A DNA stretch of 64,000 nucleotides from Aromatoleum petrolei (GTDB taxonomy: Bacteria > Pseudomonadota > Gammaproteobacteria > Burkholderiales > Rhodocyclaceae). The stretch lies in NCBI RefSeq assembly GCF_017894385.1, contig NZ_CP059560.1:3786001-3850000 (forward strand). Direction: 5' to 3'. This document shows, piece after piece, positions 28,462-40,455 of the stretch (position 1 is its first letter; every line of letters starts with the position of its first letter). The translations under genes and the position numbers were made by a program. The notes under the pieces are model-generated. The model was not told the DNA's origin. It ran no database searches and saw nothing but the letters and a program-made list of their open reading frames with translations.

Positions 28462-28604
28462 CAGTGGATGCCCGGACGAGTTGAGCGGAAGGCGCGGGCG
28501 GGCTGCGCCGTTGTCGCAGGGCGAATCTTACGGCAAGCGTGCTGGCGCGAAGCTGCGCCGCGTACAAATATTTACGCGCCGCCGCGGCCCCGCCCCGGCT
28601 GCCT

Positions 28605-29057
28605 TCAGGCGAGATCGGGCGGGACGACGGCGCGCAGCACGGTCTGGGTTTCGCCGTCGCGCACGCGGTTGCTGAACCACCATAATGCGCCTTTTTTGAC
28701 CGTCCAGTCTGCTTCTTCGCCCGCGAGAAGCAGGGCGGCCATGCGGCCGAGTGCGGGCTGATGGCCGATGACCAGGCAGGGGCCGGCCGAGTCGGGCCAG
28801 CCGGTGGCGGCGAGCAGGTCGGCGACGCCGCCTTCGGGGCCCAGCGTGGGGACGATCTCGAATCGGTCGGTGAAGGCCGCGGCAGTCTGGCGCGTGCGTA
28901 CCGTGGGACTGACGAGCACGCGCAGGCGCTTGGGGCGGCGCACCTCCAGCCAGTCCGCCATTTGCCGCGCCTGGCGCAGGCCGCGTTCGGTAAGTTCGCG
29001 TGCGTGGTCGGGGCTGCCTTCGACCGCTTCGGCATGGCGCCACAGCAGCAGGTCCAT
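28605..29057 (-). CDS. sixA: SixA-type phosphohistidine phosphatase
   Basis: A 150-residue histidine phosphatase with the minimal SixA layout. It starts MDLLLWRHAEA, with the catalytic RHA near residue 7; LTERGLRQARQMADWL and SPTVRTRQTAAAF follow, with the second histidine in CLVIGHQPALGRMAALLL. E. coli SixA dephosphorylates the phosphohistidine of NPr and ArcB. I chose ATG 29057, which has GGAGG seven bases upstream. It lies 62 bases after the CYTH-CHAD gene, an association seen in several bacteria. Confidence 0.92.
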   Translation of the reverse strand: MDLLLWRHAEAVEGSPDHARELTERGLRQARQMADWLEVRRPKRLRVLVSPTVRTRQTAAAFTDRFEIVPTLGPEGGVADLLAATGWPDSAGPCLVIGHQPALGRMAALLLAGEEADWTVKKGALWWFSNRVRDGETQTVLRAVVPPDLA

Positions 29058-29119
29058 CGTGTCCTCCCTGTCCAAAGCTGCGATAGCCTATGGGGCGCGT
29101 GTTGCCGTGCGATGACGGT

Positions 29120-30646
29120 TCAGTCGCGTGCCGCTGCCCAGGGGGCGTCCTCGCGCAGCAGGCGTGCGACGTCGCGCAGCGCGCGGCGGCCGAGGCGGGC
29201 GTAGCCGGGGCCGTGCCAGCCGCACACGAAGGCGACCGCAGCGCCCAGCTGCGCATCGTCACCGGCGAAGTGGACGAGGCGGGTGCGGGCGACATCGACG
29301 TCGTGTACGAAGCCGAGCGCGTTCTGGGCGCGGACGATGGTCGCGACGTAGCGGCGGGTGGGCTTGGCCGGCAACAGCGGGGCGAAGAACTCGAGCGCGT
29401 AGCGCAGGCGCTTGAGGGCGATGCGCAGCGCGTGCAGGTGCGTACGGCTGCGGTCGGCAGCGGCGGCATGCCGGCGCCGGACCTTCTTGCGCAGGCGCTC
29501 CAGTTCGCGGACGGCGAAGTCGGCGAGGGCGCGGTCGGCCTCGGCGCGGTCGTCCGGCAGGGCATGCAGCGCCGCGGTCAACCCGATCATGAGGCGGCCC
29601 TGGGCGGCGGGGTCGAGCGCATGCAGGGATTCGCTGCGCGCACGCTCGCGTTCGCTGCGGATGCGTTCGGCCAGCGCGATGACGGAATCGGCTTCCCGTC
29701 CGCTGTGTTCGGCCTCGTCGGTGGCCACCGGGGCGAGGATTTCTTCGTACAGGACGTCCAGATCGCGGGCTTCGGCAAAGGCGCGGGCGTTTTCGCCAAG
29801 GCGCGCGCGCCAGTGCTCGACGAATTCGGGCGGCAGGATCGGCGCAAAGAGGCTCAACAGCGTGCGCAGGCGCCGCAGGGCGACGCGCAGCTGGTGGATG
29901 AATTCGGGCGCCCCGTCCTCGGTGGCGCCGACGGCGTTGGCCTGCCACTGGCGCAGGCAGGCGTAGGCGAGGGAGCGGAAGGCCGCGAGCGGCGATTCGT
30001 CGCTGCGGATCGCAGACGGCTCGGAGCGTGCGGGTTCGGGCCGCGTGCCGAGGTGCAGGGCGTAGCCGCGTTCGGCCTTGCTGATGTCGCTGGGCATCAG
30101 CGGGTTGTCGGCAGCGAGGCGGCAGGCGAGCAGGAGCAGGTCGAGCGGTTCGCCGGCAACGAGTTCGAGCTCGAGTTCGCTGATCGGTGCCCGCCGGTCG
30201 CCGGCGACGACTTCGCCGGTGTCCATCATCATCAGGATGCGCACCTTGTCGTCGGGCGCATACAGGCGCGTTTCGCGCCGGAAGCGGGTCGAGAAGACGG
30301 GGACGAGTGCCGATGCGTGGCGTGTGAGGAGCTTGCGCACCCTGGGGGCATCGACGGCGCTGAAGTCGAAGCTGCCGGAAAAGGGCTGCTCCCACTCGGG
30401 CCGGCTCGTGAGGCCGGCCGTGGATTCGGCCGCGCACTTCACGGTCTGCAGTTCGACGCGCCCCTGCTTGCGGGTGCGCAGGGCAATCCTGCGGGCCTGG
30501 AGGCGCAGGTCCGGGGTGTCGAAGTAGGTGTTGTCGAGCGTCTTCGTGTTCCCCTGGCGGGCGGCGCCGGCCACCAGCGGGTGGCGCTTCAGCGCCGCTA
30601 GGGACTTGGGGGGCAGCGCGAGTTTGAGTTCGATTTCCTGGCTCAT
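29120..30646 (-). CDS. CYTH-CHAD domain protein, probable inorganic triphosphatase
   Basis: A 508-residue two-domain protein like E. coli YgiF. The CYTH domain (about 1-200) starts with the ExExK signature (MSQEIELKLAL) and has further acidic and basic tunnel residues (YFDTPDLRLQARRIALRTRK and ELELELVAGE). The CHAD domain (about 220-490) is helical with repeated histidines and arginines (FIHQLRVALRRLRTLLSLF and HLHALRIALKRLRYALEFF), a layout known to bind polyphosphate. E. coli ygiF sits next to glnE, and glnE is the upstream neighbour here too. Confidence 0.94.
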   Translation of the reverse strand: MSQEIELKLALPPKSLAALKRHPLVAGAARQGNTKTLDNTYFDTPDLRLQARRIALRTRKQGRVELQTVKCAAESTAGLTSRPEWEQPFSGSFDFSAVDAPRVRKLLTRHASALVPVFSTRFRRETRLYAPDDKVRILMMMDTGEVVAGDRRAPISELELELVAGEPLDLLLLACRLAADNPLMPSDISKAERGYALHLGTRPEPARSEPSAIRSDESPLAAFRSLAYACLRQWQANAVGATEDGAPEFIHQLRVALRRLRTLLSLFAPILPPEFVEHWRARLGENARAFAEARDLDVLYEEILAPVATDEAEHSGREADSVIALAERIRSERERARSESLHALDPAAQGRLMIGLTAALHALPDDRAEADRALADFAVRELERLRKKVRRRHAAAADRSRTHLHALRIALKRLRYALEFFAPLLPAKPTRRYVATIVRAQNALGFVHDVDVARTRLVHFAGDDAQLGAAVAFVCGWHGPGYARLGRRALRDVARLLREDAPWAAARD

Positions 30647-30768
30647 GAGGCTCGTTCACCCGGTGGAAGGGGCTTGATTCTAGTCGTGCGCTACGTTCGC
30701 GTCATGCACGGAAATCCGGACTGAAATATTTCAGCGCGCATTTCTGCATCCTCGCGGCATACCCTGTG

Positions 30769-33453
30769 TCAGTCTTCGCCGAGCACCAGCTGCCACAGCC
30801 GGCGCACGGATTCGCGCGCGAATGCGACTTCCAGCGGTTGGACGCGGGAGGGCAGGTCGTTGAGGCGTTGGCGATGCTGCAGGTGGCGGAACATGCGGTA
30901 GCTGTCGCCGCAGCGCCCGGCGAGGCCGGCGGGGATGAGGCCGAGGTCGCCGGCGATGCGCAGCAGCGCGATGTTGCCGAGGTTGCCGGTGAGCTCGGGG
31001 TACTGGTGCGCATGTCCGAGCACGAGGTACTGGACGAGGAACTCGACGTCGATGAGGCCGCCGAAATCGTGCTTGAGATCGAAGAGTTCGCTCTTGCCCG
31101 CGTGCGCGTCGCGCATCTTGTGGCGCATCTCCAGCACGTCCGCGCGCAGCTTGTCGAGTTCGCGCGGCTGGCGCAGGACTTCGCAGCGGATGCGCTCGAA
31201 GGCGTCGCCGAGTGCGGCGTCACCGGCAGCGAAGCGCGCGCGCGTGAGCGCCTGGTGCTCCCACACCCAGGCGGATTCGAGCTGGTACTCGCGGAAAGAG
31301 TCGAGCGAGCACACCAGCATGCCGGACTCGCCGTTGGGGCGCAGGCGCAGGTCAGTCTCGAACATGATGCCCGCGGCCGTCTGGCTGGAGAGCCAGGTGT
31401 TCAGGCGCTGGCCTAGGCGGGTGTACACCTCGGGCGCTTCGGGCGCGTCGTCGTCGTGCAGGTACACGAGGTCGAGGTCGCTCGCGTAGCCGAGTTCCTT
31501 GCCGCCGAGCTTGCCGTAGGCGATCACGGCGAATTTCGGTACGTCGCGGTGGCGGATCTTGATCTTGCGCCAGATCGTCGGGATGCTCAGGTCCACCATC
31601 ATGTCGGCGAGCGCCGAGAGGTGGTCGGCGAGCTTCTCGACCGTGAGCATGCCGGCGATGTCCTGCATCAGCAGCCGGAACACGAGCGCGTGGTGCTGTT
31701 CGCGCATCAGGTCCATCTGCCGTTCCATGTCGGGTTCGACCGCGTCGACGGCCTCGGCGATCTGCCGGCGCAGCGCCGCCCAGTCGGGTGCCGTCTGCAG
31801 CACGCGCGCGTCGAGCAGCTCGTCGAGCAGGATGGGGTGGCGGATGAGGAACTGCGCGGCCCAGCGCGACGCGTTCATGAGGTCGGCGACGCGGCGCAGC
31901 GCCTGCGGATACTGCTGCAGCAGCGCGAGATAGGCGCCGCGGCGGCTGATCGACTCGAGCAGATCGAGGCAGCGGCCGAGCGTCTCGTCGGCGCCCGAGG
32001 TGTTGGCGGCGGCTTCGATGACGCGAGGGATCAGCGCGTCGAGGCGACTGCGGATGTGGTTGGGCAGCTGCTGGTAGCGGTTGCCGCTGCGGATCGCGGC
32101 GAGGCGGCGTGCGGCGGCGGGCGGGTCGCGGTAGCCCAGCTTGGCGAGCGTGGCTTCGGCCTGGCCGGCGTCGCCCGCCGAGGCCCACATGCTGTCCAGC
32201 GTGTGGCCTTCCTCCGCCGGGTCGCCGAAGACGTGCTCGAAGTGGCGGCTCACCATCGCGCGGTAGCGGTCGAGGACCTCGAGCAGGGTGGCGAAGTCGG
32301 GGAAGTCCATCGCCTGCGCGATGCGTGCGCGGTCTTCATCGTTGCCGGGCAGGTCGTGCGTCTGCGCATCGTCGAGGTACTGCAGGCGGTGTTCAAGGCG
32401 GCGCAGGAATTCGTAGGCTTCGCCGAGCTCGGCAACCGCCTCGGGGGCGAGGAAGCCGCGCTCGCCGAGCCGCGCGAGCACCTTGAGCGTCGGGCGGATC
32501 TGCAGCTGCGTCTCGCGCCCGCCGCGGATGATCTGGAAGACCTGAGCGATGAACTCGATCTCGCGGATGCCGCCGGGGCCGAGCTTGATGTTGTTGGCGC
32601 GGTCGCGGCGCGCGACTTCGCGGCGGATTTGCGTGTGCAGGTCGCGCATCGCGTTGATGGCGCCGAAGTCGAGATACTTGCGGAAGATGAAGGGGCGGGC
32701 GATCTTCTCCAGCTCCTCGAAACGTTCGCCGCCGAGCACGCGCGCCTTGATCCACGCATAGCGCTCCCATTCGCGCCCCTGCGTGATGAAGTAGTTCTCC
32801 AGCATGTCGAAGGAGCACACCAGCGGCCCGGAGTCGCCATTCGGGCGCAGGCGCATGTCGACGCGGAAGACCTGGCCGTGCTCGGTGATTTCGGCCAGCG
32901 CCTGGATGAGCTGCTTGCCGAGGCGCTCGAAGAATTCGAAGTTGCTGATGACCTTCGCGCCGCCGGTTTCGCCGTCCTCGGGATAGATGAAGATCAGGTC
33001 GATGTCAGAAGAGACGTTGAGTTCGCGTCCGCCGAGCTTGCCCATGCCGACGACGAGCAATTCCTGCTCCCAGCCGGTCTGCGACACCGGCGCGCCGTAG
33101 CGCTGCACCAGGGCCTCGCGCAGCACGTCGTGGGCGGCGCGGATGGTGACTTCGGCGAGCACGGTCATGGTCTCCGTGACTTCGGCGAGGTCGGCCATGC
33201 GGTTGAGGTCGCGCACGATGAGGTGGCACATGACCCAGGTGCGCAGGTTGCGCAGCGTGCCGCGCAGGCGGGTATCGTCGAGGCCGGATGCGGTCATGAA
33301 GGCCTGCATCGCGTCGGCATCGAGCGGCCGGTCCAGCGAGGCAGTGAGCCGTTCGGCAAGCCAGCCGCGGCTGTCGAGCATGCGCTGGAGGTAGCGCGAC
33401 AGCGTGATGGCGTAAGAAATTGCTTCGGAGGGCTGCTTGGATGTCTCGGACAT
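30769..33453 (-). CDS. glnE: Bifunctional glutamine synthetase adenylyltransferase/adenylyl-removing enzyme
   Basis: Adenylylates glutamine synthetase when nitrogen is plentiful and removes AMP when it is scarce, under PII control. It has 894 residues, slightly shorter than in E. coli. There are two nucleotidyltransferase domains: the N-terminal deadenylylase with VGMGKLGGRELNVSSDIDLI and the C-terminal adenylylase with AYGKLGGKELGYASDLDLVY. Each is followed by a GlnD-PII helical segment (PGGIREIEFIAQ and FGGLIDVEFLVQYL). It is followed by the CYTH-CHAD gene and is divergent from yhdP. Confidence 0.98.
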   Translation of the reverse strand: MSETSKQPSEAISYAITLSRYLQRMLDSRGWLAERLTASLDRPLDADAMQAFMTASGLDDTRLRGTLRNLRTWVMCHLIVRDLNRMADLAEVTETMTVLAEVTIRAAHDVLREALVQRYGAPVSQTGWEQELLVVGMGKLGGRELNVSSDIDLIFIYPEDGETGGAKVISNFEFFERLGKQLIQALAEITEHGQVFRVDMRLRPNGDSGPLVCSFDMLENYFITQGREWERYAWIKARVLGGERFEELEKIARPFIFRKYLDFGAINAMRDLHTQIRREVARRDRANNIKLGPGGIREIEFIAQVFQIIRGGRETQLQIRPTLKVLARLGERGFLAPEAVAELGEAYEFLRRLEHRLQYLDDAQTHDLPGNDEDRARIAQAMDFPDFATLLEVLDRYRAMVSRHFEHVFGDPAEEGHTLDSMWASAGDAGQAEATLAKLGYRDPPAAARRLAAIRSGNRYQQLPNHIRSRLDALIPRVIEAAANTSGADETLGRCLDLLESISRRGAYLALLQQYPQALRRVADLMNASRWAAQFLIRHPILLDELLDARVLQTAPDWAALRRQIAEAVDAVEPDMERQMDLMREQHHALVFRLLMQDIAGMLTVEKLADHLSALADMMVDLSIPTIWRKIKIRHRDVPKFAVIAYGKLGGKELGYASDLDLVYLHDDDAPEAPEVYTRLGQRLNTWLSSQTAAGIMFETDLRLRPNGESGMLVCSLDSFREYQLESAWVWEHQALTRARFAAGDAALGDAFERIRCEVLRQPRELDKLRADVLEMRHKMRDAHAGKSELFDLKHDFGGLIDVEFLVQYLVLGHAHQYPELTGNLGNIALLRIAGDLGLIPAGLAGRCGDSYRMFRHLQHRQRLNDLPSRVQPLEVAFARESVRRLWQLVLGED

Positions 33454-33595
33454 GGGAGGCGAGCTCAGGATCGTTGATAGAATGCGCGGTTCCCCGGACG
33501 CTTGAGCTGGTGCCGACGCTCAGGATGCAGACTGGATTGTATCGAAGCCGGTCCGCATTCAGTCGTCTTGCGGCGCCGCTTCCGCCTTATTGCCG

Positions 33596-36500
33596 ATGAA
33601 CGCTCCTCACACCCATCTTCCTGACGTCCGCAGCATTGTCGCGACCGCGCGCCGCGGCCGCCTGTGGCGCGTGCTGTCGGTTGCCTTGCTGGTGGCGTGG
33701 TTCGTCGCGGGGGCGGGATTCCTGCTCGTGCGCGAGGTGCTGGTGCCGCGCGTGGGCGAGTTCCGTGCGGAGGTGGCGAGCGCAATTTCGGCCGCGGCCG
33801 GTCTGCCGGTGTCGATCGAGAATCTTTCCGCCGATCTGTCGGGTTTGCGCCCGCGCCTTCATCTGGCCGGCTTCGAACTGAAGGACTCCTCGGGACGGTC
33901 GGCGCTGCGCCTGGAAAGCGTGGACGCGACTTTGTCGTGGTCCTCGCTGCTGCGCGCCGAGCCGCACTTCCATCGCATCGAGCTGAAGGGGCCGGTGCTT
34001 GCCATGCGCCGCGAGGTCGATGGCGCGATCTACGTTGCGGGCGTGCGCATCGACCCGGAGGCGAGTGCGGACGGGACGCTGGCGGACTGGCTGTTCGCGC
34101 AGCGTGAGATCGTCGTGCGCGATGCGAACGTCGGCTGGACCGACGCGCTGCGCGGCGCCCCCGAGCTCAATCTCGCTGGGGTGCAGTTCCGCCTGTTGCG
34201 CAGAGGACCGCGCTACCAGTTCGCATTGCAGGCACACGCACCGGCCGAGCTCGCGCCGATGGTCGAGGTGCGCGGTGACCTGGAGAGCCGCACGCCGGCC
34301 GATCGGTCGTCCTGGGCGGGACAGCTGTACCTGGTCGCGGACGAGGCGAGCCTGGGCGGCTGGCGGACCTGGATCGACTATCCGGTGGCGCTCGCGGGGG
34401 AGGGCGGGGTGCGTGCCTGGGTGGGCGTCGACAGGGGCGGTATCGATTCGCTGGCGGTCGATCTCGCGCTCGACGACGTGAATACGCGTCTCGGCGACGA
34501 CTTGCCGGTGCTGGAGCTCGCGGGTGTGCGTGGGCGCCTGTCGGGGCGGCGCACGACCGATGGCATGGAGTTTTCCGCGCGTGGACTGGAGTTGGCGACA
34601 GTCGATGGCCTTGTGGTGGCGCCGACGGACATGGACCTGAGGTTGCACGGTACCGATGACGGCACGCCCGACGGCGGAGAATTCACCAGCGGTCGCCTCG
34701 ATTTCCGCGTGCTCAGCGAGCTCGCGGCGCACCTGCCTTTCGACCCTGCGGTGCGCGAGCGTCTTGGCGCGTTCGCGCCGCAGGGCACCCTCGATGACCT
34801 GCGTCTCGAGTGGCGCGGCCCGCCCGAGCAGCTCGAGACATGGAAGCTCCGTGCGCGTTTCGACGGCATCGGGCTCAATCCGCAGGGGGTGCTTCCGGGG
34901 CTCGCGGGCATGTCCGGCGAGATCGAGGGCGACGAGCGCGGCGGACGCTTCCGCATCGCCGGCCAGAATGCCGCGCTGGAATTGCCGGCGGTGTTCCCCG
35001 AATCGCACATCGGCTTTTCGAGCCTGCGTGCGGACGGGCGCTGGACACAATCCGGCGGCCGTCTCGAGATCGCGCTCGACAGCGCGAGCTTCGAGAACCC
35101 CGATGCGACCGGTACGGCCTCCGGGCGCTACTGGCCCGCTGCCGAGGGCGCGGGCGAGATCGACCTGAGCGCCCGCCTGACGCGTGCCGAGAGCGGTGCG
35201 GTGTGGCGCTACCTGCCGCACGTCGTGAATGACGAGACGCGGACCTGGTTGCGGCACGGAATCGTCGGCGGGCGAGTGCCGGATGCGCGGCTGCGCCTGC
35301 GGGGCAATCTCGACGATTTCCCCTTCCGCGACCGTAAGTCGGGTGAGTTCCTCGTGACCACGCGCGTGTTCGGCGCGCGGCTGGACTATGCGGAAGGGTG
35401 GCCGTCGATCACCGACATCGACGGCGAGGTGCGCTTCGAGGGGCCGGGCATGCGCATCACCGCCGATCGCGCGCGCATCTTCGGTGTTGCGCTCGCCAAG
35501 GTGGTCGCCGACGTGCCCGATCTCGACGCCCCCGGCGGCGAAATCATGAGCATCCATGGTCGCGCATCCGGACCGACGGCGGATTTCCTGCGCTTCGTCT
35601 CCGAGAGCCCGGTGTCGCGGCGCATCAACGGATTCACCGATGCAATGCGAGCCGAAGGCACGGGCGCGCTCGACCTGAAGCTGGTGCTGCCGCTGCGCAA
35701 TTTCGATGCGAGCACCGTGAAGGGCGAATACCGTTTCGCAGCCAATCGCCTCGCGGTGGTGGAGGGGCTGCCGCCGCTGACGGAGGCGGCGGGCGTCGTG
35801 CGCTTCACCGAGAACGACCTGGCGATCCCCGAGGCACGTGCCCGCCTGTACGGCGAACCGATGCAGCTCATGGCGAGCACTTCGAAAGACGGAGGCGTGG
35901 TGTTCGACACCCGCGGTGGGCTCAAGGTGCAGGCCGTGCGCGAGGCGCACGATTGGCCCGGTCTCGATCACCTTTCCGGCAGCGCGGAGTGGCAGGCCAA
36001 GATCGATGTGCGCTCGCAGGGCACGCGTGTGGAGGTCGATTCCATGCTGGCGGGCGTCGCGTCGAGCCTGCCCGAGCCTCTGAACAAGAGCGCGACGGCT
36101 GCATGGCCACTGCGCGTGACGCTGGACTTCCCCGCCAACGGCAAGTCAGAGAGCCTGGGTGTTGCGCTTGAAGGGCGTGGCGAACTGCGGCTGGAGCGCC
36201 GTCGCGAAGGCGATGCCTGGGGAGCAGCGCGCGGCGGCGTCGGCGTGCATGCCGGCGTTCCAGCCGGGGAATCCGGTTTTGCGATTGCCGCCAAGCTCGA
36301 CGAACTCGACATCGATGCCTGGCGCAAGGTGCTCGATGCCGCCGCTGCGGGCGAGCAGAAGGATGCTGCGGGGGGGCGCCCGGTCGCCGTCTCCGCGGTA
36401 GACCTGCGCGCGAAGCGCCTGACGGGTTTCGGTCACGGGCTGGGCGATGCGCACCTCAGCGTGCGTTCCGACGAGGGCGGCTGGAAGGGGCGTATCGAGA

Positions 36501-37491
36501 GCCGCGAGGCCGAGGGCGAGTTTGACTGGCGGGAAGGCGGTGACGGCACCCTGCGTGCGCGGCTGAAGCGGCTCGTGCTTGGCGCTGGCCACGACGCCGC
36601 GACGGAAGCCACCGATGCGGCAGAGGGGGCGGCCGACACGGAAGAGCCGCCGCGCCGCCTGCCGGCGCTCGATGTCGTCGTCGAGCGCTTCTCGCTGCGC
36701 GGCATCGAGTTCGGTCGCCTCGAATTGCAGGCGCGCAACCGCAGCGGGATGTGGCATCTCGATTCGGTCTCCCTCGCCAATCCGGACGGCAGGCTGGGTG
36801 GTTCCGGCCTGTGGCGTCCCGGCTCGCGGCCGCAGACGGACCTCGATTTCCGGCTGGAGGCGCGTGACATCGGCCAGCTCGCGAGCCGGCTCGGCTACGG
36901 CGAGGTCGTGCGCGGCGGCAAGGCCGTGCTGGCGGGCAAGCTCGCCTGGCGCGGTGCGCCGACGCGCATCCACTATCCCTCGCTGACCGGCACAATGATG
37001 GTCGAGGCCGAGGACGGTCAGTTCCGCAAGCTCAACCCCGGCATGGGACGCCTGCTCGGCGTGCTCAGTCTGCAGTCGCTCCCGCGGCGCCTCACCCTGG
37101 ACTTTCGCGACGTTTTCAGCGAAGGATTCGCCTTCGACAGCATTTCCGGTAGCATCAAGGCCGCTTCGGGGCAATTGCGCACCGACGATCTGCAGATCCG
37201 CGGCCCTTCGGCGCGCGTGCGAATGAGCGGTTCGGTCGACCTCGAGGACGAGACGCAGGACCTGCGCGTGAGGGTGCAGCCGACGCTGGCCGAATCTGTC
37301 GCGCTGGGTACCGCGGCCGGTCTCATCAATCCGGTCGCCGGCGTCGTGGCCTACGTCGCGCAGAAGGCCTTGAGCGATCCGATTGAAAAGATGTTTGCGT
37401 TCAGTTATTCGATCACCGGCAACTGGGCCGATCCGAAAGTCGAGAAACTCTCCGCCACGAGCTCCGGCGCGGCGGACCCATCGAAGCAGGA

Positions 37492-37495
<4 letters not shown>
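33596..37495 (+). CDS. yhdP: AsmA-like envelope protein YhdP
   Basis: A very large (1299-residue) single-span envelope protein of the YhdP/TamB/AsmA group. These form hydrophobic grooves that carry phospholipid between inner and outer membrane. The membrane anchor is at about 25-48 (VLSVALLVAWFVAGAGFLLV). The DUF3971 region fills the middle, and the C-terminal AsmA-like part has SISGSIKAASGQLRTDDLQI and ends at VAYVAQKALSDPIEKMFAF. I chose ATG 33596 (MNAPHTHL) over the TTG two codons earlier. The stop overlaps the nitrilase GTG start (GTGA), and tldD follows; yhdP-tldD linkage is also found in E. coli. Confidence 0.95.
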
Positions 37496-38328
<833 letters not shown>

Positions 38329-38401
38329 ATGTGCCCCGCCTTTTGACCTTATTCGCGTTGCCCGTGTCGAACCGGACGGGCAACCCCAACCTGGACGAAC
38401 A

Positions 38402-39847
38402 ATGAGCCGAGCACAGAACCCCCTCAAGGTCGCCGACCGCTACCTCCTCAACCCCTACGATCTGGGCGAGGCGGAACTCGAGAAGGTGTTCCGCAAGCTG
38501 ATGCGCCATCGCCTCGACTACGCCGACCTGTACTTCCAGTACCACCGATCGGAGGGCTGGAGCCTCGAGGAAGGCATCGTCAAGTCGGGCAGCTTCAACA
38601 TCGAGCAAGGCGTCGGCGTGCGCGCAATCAGCGGCGAGAAGACCGCCTTCGCCTACTCCGACGACATCTCCTTGCCGGCGCTCACCGCGGCCGCCGAAGC
38701 GACGCGCGCGATTGCCGACGCGGGCGGCCGGCGCAGCGTGGCGATCGCCCCGCATGCGGGCAAGTCGCGCCTGTACCGCGGCGAGGATCCGCGCGCCTCG
38801 CTCGACGACACTGCCAAGGTGAAGCTCCTCGAGCGCCTCGAAGGTTTCGCGCGCGGCGAGGATCCGCGCGTCACCCAGGTCATGGCGCATATCGCCGGCT
38901 CCTGGGAAGTGGTGCTCGTCGCGCGCAGCGACGGCCACATGGCGGCCGACGTGCGTCCGCTCGTGCGGGTGTCGGTCACGGTGATTATGGAAGACAAGGG
39001 CCACCGCGAGCAGGGCAGCGCCGGCGGTGGCGGGCGCTTCGACTACGGCTATTTCGACGATGGGCGCCTGCAGGAGTACGCGCGCGCGGCGGTGCATCAG
39101 GCGAGCGTGAATCTCGCTGCCGGCCCCGCACCGGCCGGCACGATGAGCGTCGTCCTGGGCCCCGGCTGGCCCGGCATCCTGTTGCACGAGGCGATCGGCC
39201 ACGGCCTCGAGGGCGACTTCAATCGCAAGGGCAGTTCCGCCTTCTCCGGCCGCATGGGCCAGCAGGTCGCGGCGAAGGGAGTCACCGTCGTCGATGACGG
39301 CACGCTGCCGGATCGTCGCGGTTCGCTGACCATCGACGACGAGGGCAATCCCACCGAGCGCACCGTGCTGATCGAGGACGGCATCCTCACCGGCTACATG
39401 CAGGACACGATGAATGCGCGGCTCATGGGCGTGAAACCCACCGGCAACGGCCGGCGCGAATCCTTCGCCCACCTGCCGCTGCCGCGCATGACCAACACCT
39501 ACATGCTGAACGGCGACAAGGATCCCGAGGAGATTATCAAGTCGGTGAAGAAGGGCCTGTACGCCGTGAACTTCGGCGGCGGCCAGGTCGACATCACCTC
39601 GGGCAAGTTCGTGTTCTCGACCGCCGAGGCCTACCTCATCGAGAACGGCAAGGTCACGCGCCCGGTGAAGGGGGCGACGCTGATCGGCAACGGCCCCGAT
39701 GCGCTCACGCGCGTGTCGATGATCGGCAACGACATGGCGCTCGATCCGGGCGTCGGCACCTGCGGCAAGGATGGCCAGAGCGTCCCGGTGGGGGTCGGCC
39801 AGCCCACGTTGCGCCTCGACGGGCTGACCGTCGGCGGCACCGCCTGA
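38402..39847 (+). CDS. tldD: Metalloprotease subunit TldD
   Basis: The zinc-bearing subunit of the TldD-TldE protease, 481 residues. The HExxxH motif is HEAIGH (His262 to His267) in [20 protein letters not shown], and a further ligand is expected in the C-terminal third. The N-terminus ([19 protein letters not shown]) and the C-terminal [20 protein letters not shown] are typical. Its partner PmbA is encoded at 8993-10333. It follows the nitrilase gene by 73 bases. Confidence 0.98.
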   Translation: MSRAQNPLKVADRYLLNPYDLGEAELEKVFRKLMRHRLDYADLYFQYHRSEGWSLEEGIVKSGSFNIEQGVGVRAISGEKTAFAYSDDISLPALTAAAEATRAIADAGGRRSVAIAPHAGKSRLYRGEDPRASLDDTAKVKLLERLEGFARGEDPRVTQVMAHIAGSWEVVLVARSDGHMAADVRPLVRVSVTVIMEDKGHREQGSAGGGGRFDYGYFDDGRLQEYARAAVHQASVNLAAGPAPAGTMSVVLGPGWPGILLHEAIGHGLEGDFNRKGSSAFSGRMGQQVAAKGVTVVDDGTLPDRRGSLTIDDEGNPTERTVLIEDGILTGYMQDTMNARLMGVKPTGNGRRESFAHLPLPRMTNTYMLNGDKDPEEIIKSVKKGLYAVNFGGGQVDITSGKFVFSTAEAYLIENGKVTRPVKGATLIGNGPDALTRVSMIGNDMALDPGVGTCGKDGQSVPVGVGQPTLRLDGLTVGGTA

Positions 39848-39885
39848 GCGGGCGGGGGATCTCGCCTCCGGCGGCGCGCCGTCGT

Positions 39886-40227
39886 TCAGCGTTCCGCCAG
39901 TTCCAGCGCGTTCTCCACCAGACGCACGCCGCGCACATTCAGCACTGTACGCTGCGCGCGGGTGCGCTGTTCCTCGTTCGCCACCACCCCCGCCAGCGTC
40001 ACGCGCCCCGCATGGGCCGATACCGCGATGTGAGCGGTGTTCAGCTCGGGGTCCGCGCCGATCGCCGTCTTGATCTCGCGCTGCAGGTTGTGATCATGCT
40101 CGTCGCGCGTCACCGCCGCTGTCGCCTGGGCCGCCGCCACAAGGCCTTCAGCCCGTGCGGGCGTGCCGACACAGAATGCGATTGCGCTGGTCGTGAGTAA
40201 GGAAACGATGTTCTTGCGGGTGATCAT
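39886..40227 (-). CDS. BON-domain periplasmic protein
   Basis: A 113-residue exported protein. The signal peptide (MITRKNIVSLLTTSAIAFCV...PARA) precedes a single BON domain (about 45-113) with ELNTAHIAVSAHAGRVTLAGVV and RGVRLVENALEL. BON domains bind phospholipid or protect the envelope, as in OsmY and DolP; a one-domain version like this has no assigned partner. ATG 40227 has AGGAG eight bases upstream. It faces tldD and lies downstream of glrR. Confidence 0.87.
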   Translation of the reverse strand: MITRKNIVSLLTTSAIAFCVGTPARAEGLVAAAQATAAVTRDEHDHNLQREIKTAIGADPELNTAHIAVSAHAGRVTLAGVVANEEQRTRAQRTVLNVRGVRLVENALELAER

Positions 40228-40455
40228 GTCGGGGCTCCTTCTGCGAAGAGTCAAGTTGTGCTGGCGCGGCTGTGGACGCGCTTCGCACTCCTCTCAGCAG
40301 ATGCCGTGCCAGCCCCCGAAAAAGCGCTTGCGGACGCGGCCATGGCCGACATTCCGGGGTCGCGACGAGCTCACCGGGCGCCAGGTTCGCCGTCTGGCGC
40401 CGAAAAATGTCGCGATTCCCCGACGAAGATCCGTGCGGCTCCGCAAGTCTTTGAT

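Noticed and set aside
33587..35971. A 794-codon antisense frame over yhdP
   Set aside because: Same GC effect; composition is unlike a protein and the sense strand encodes an intact YhdP.
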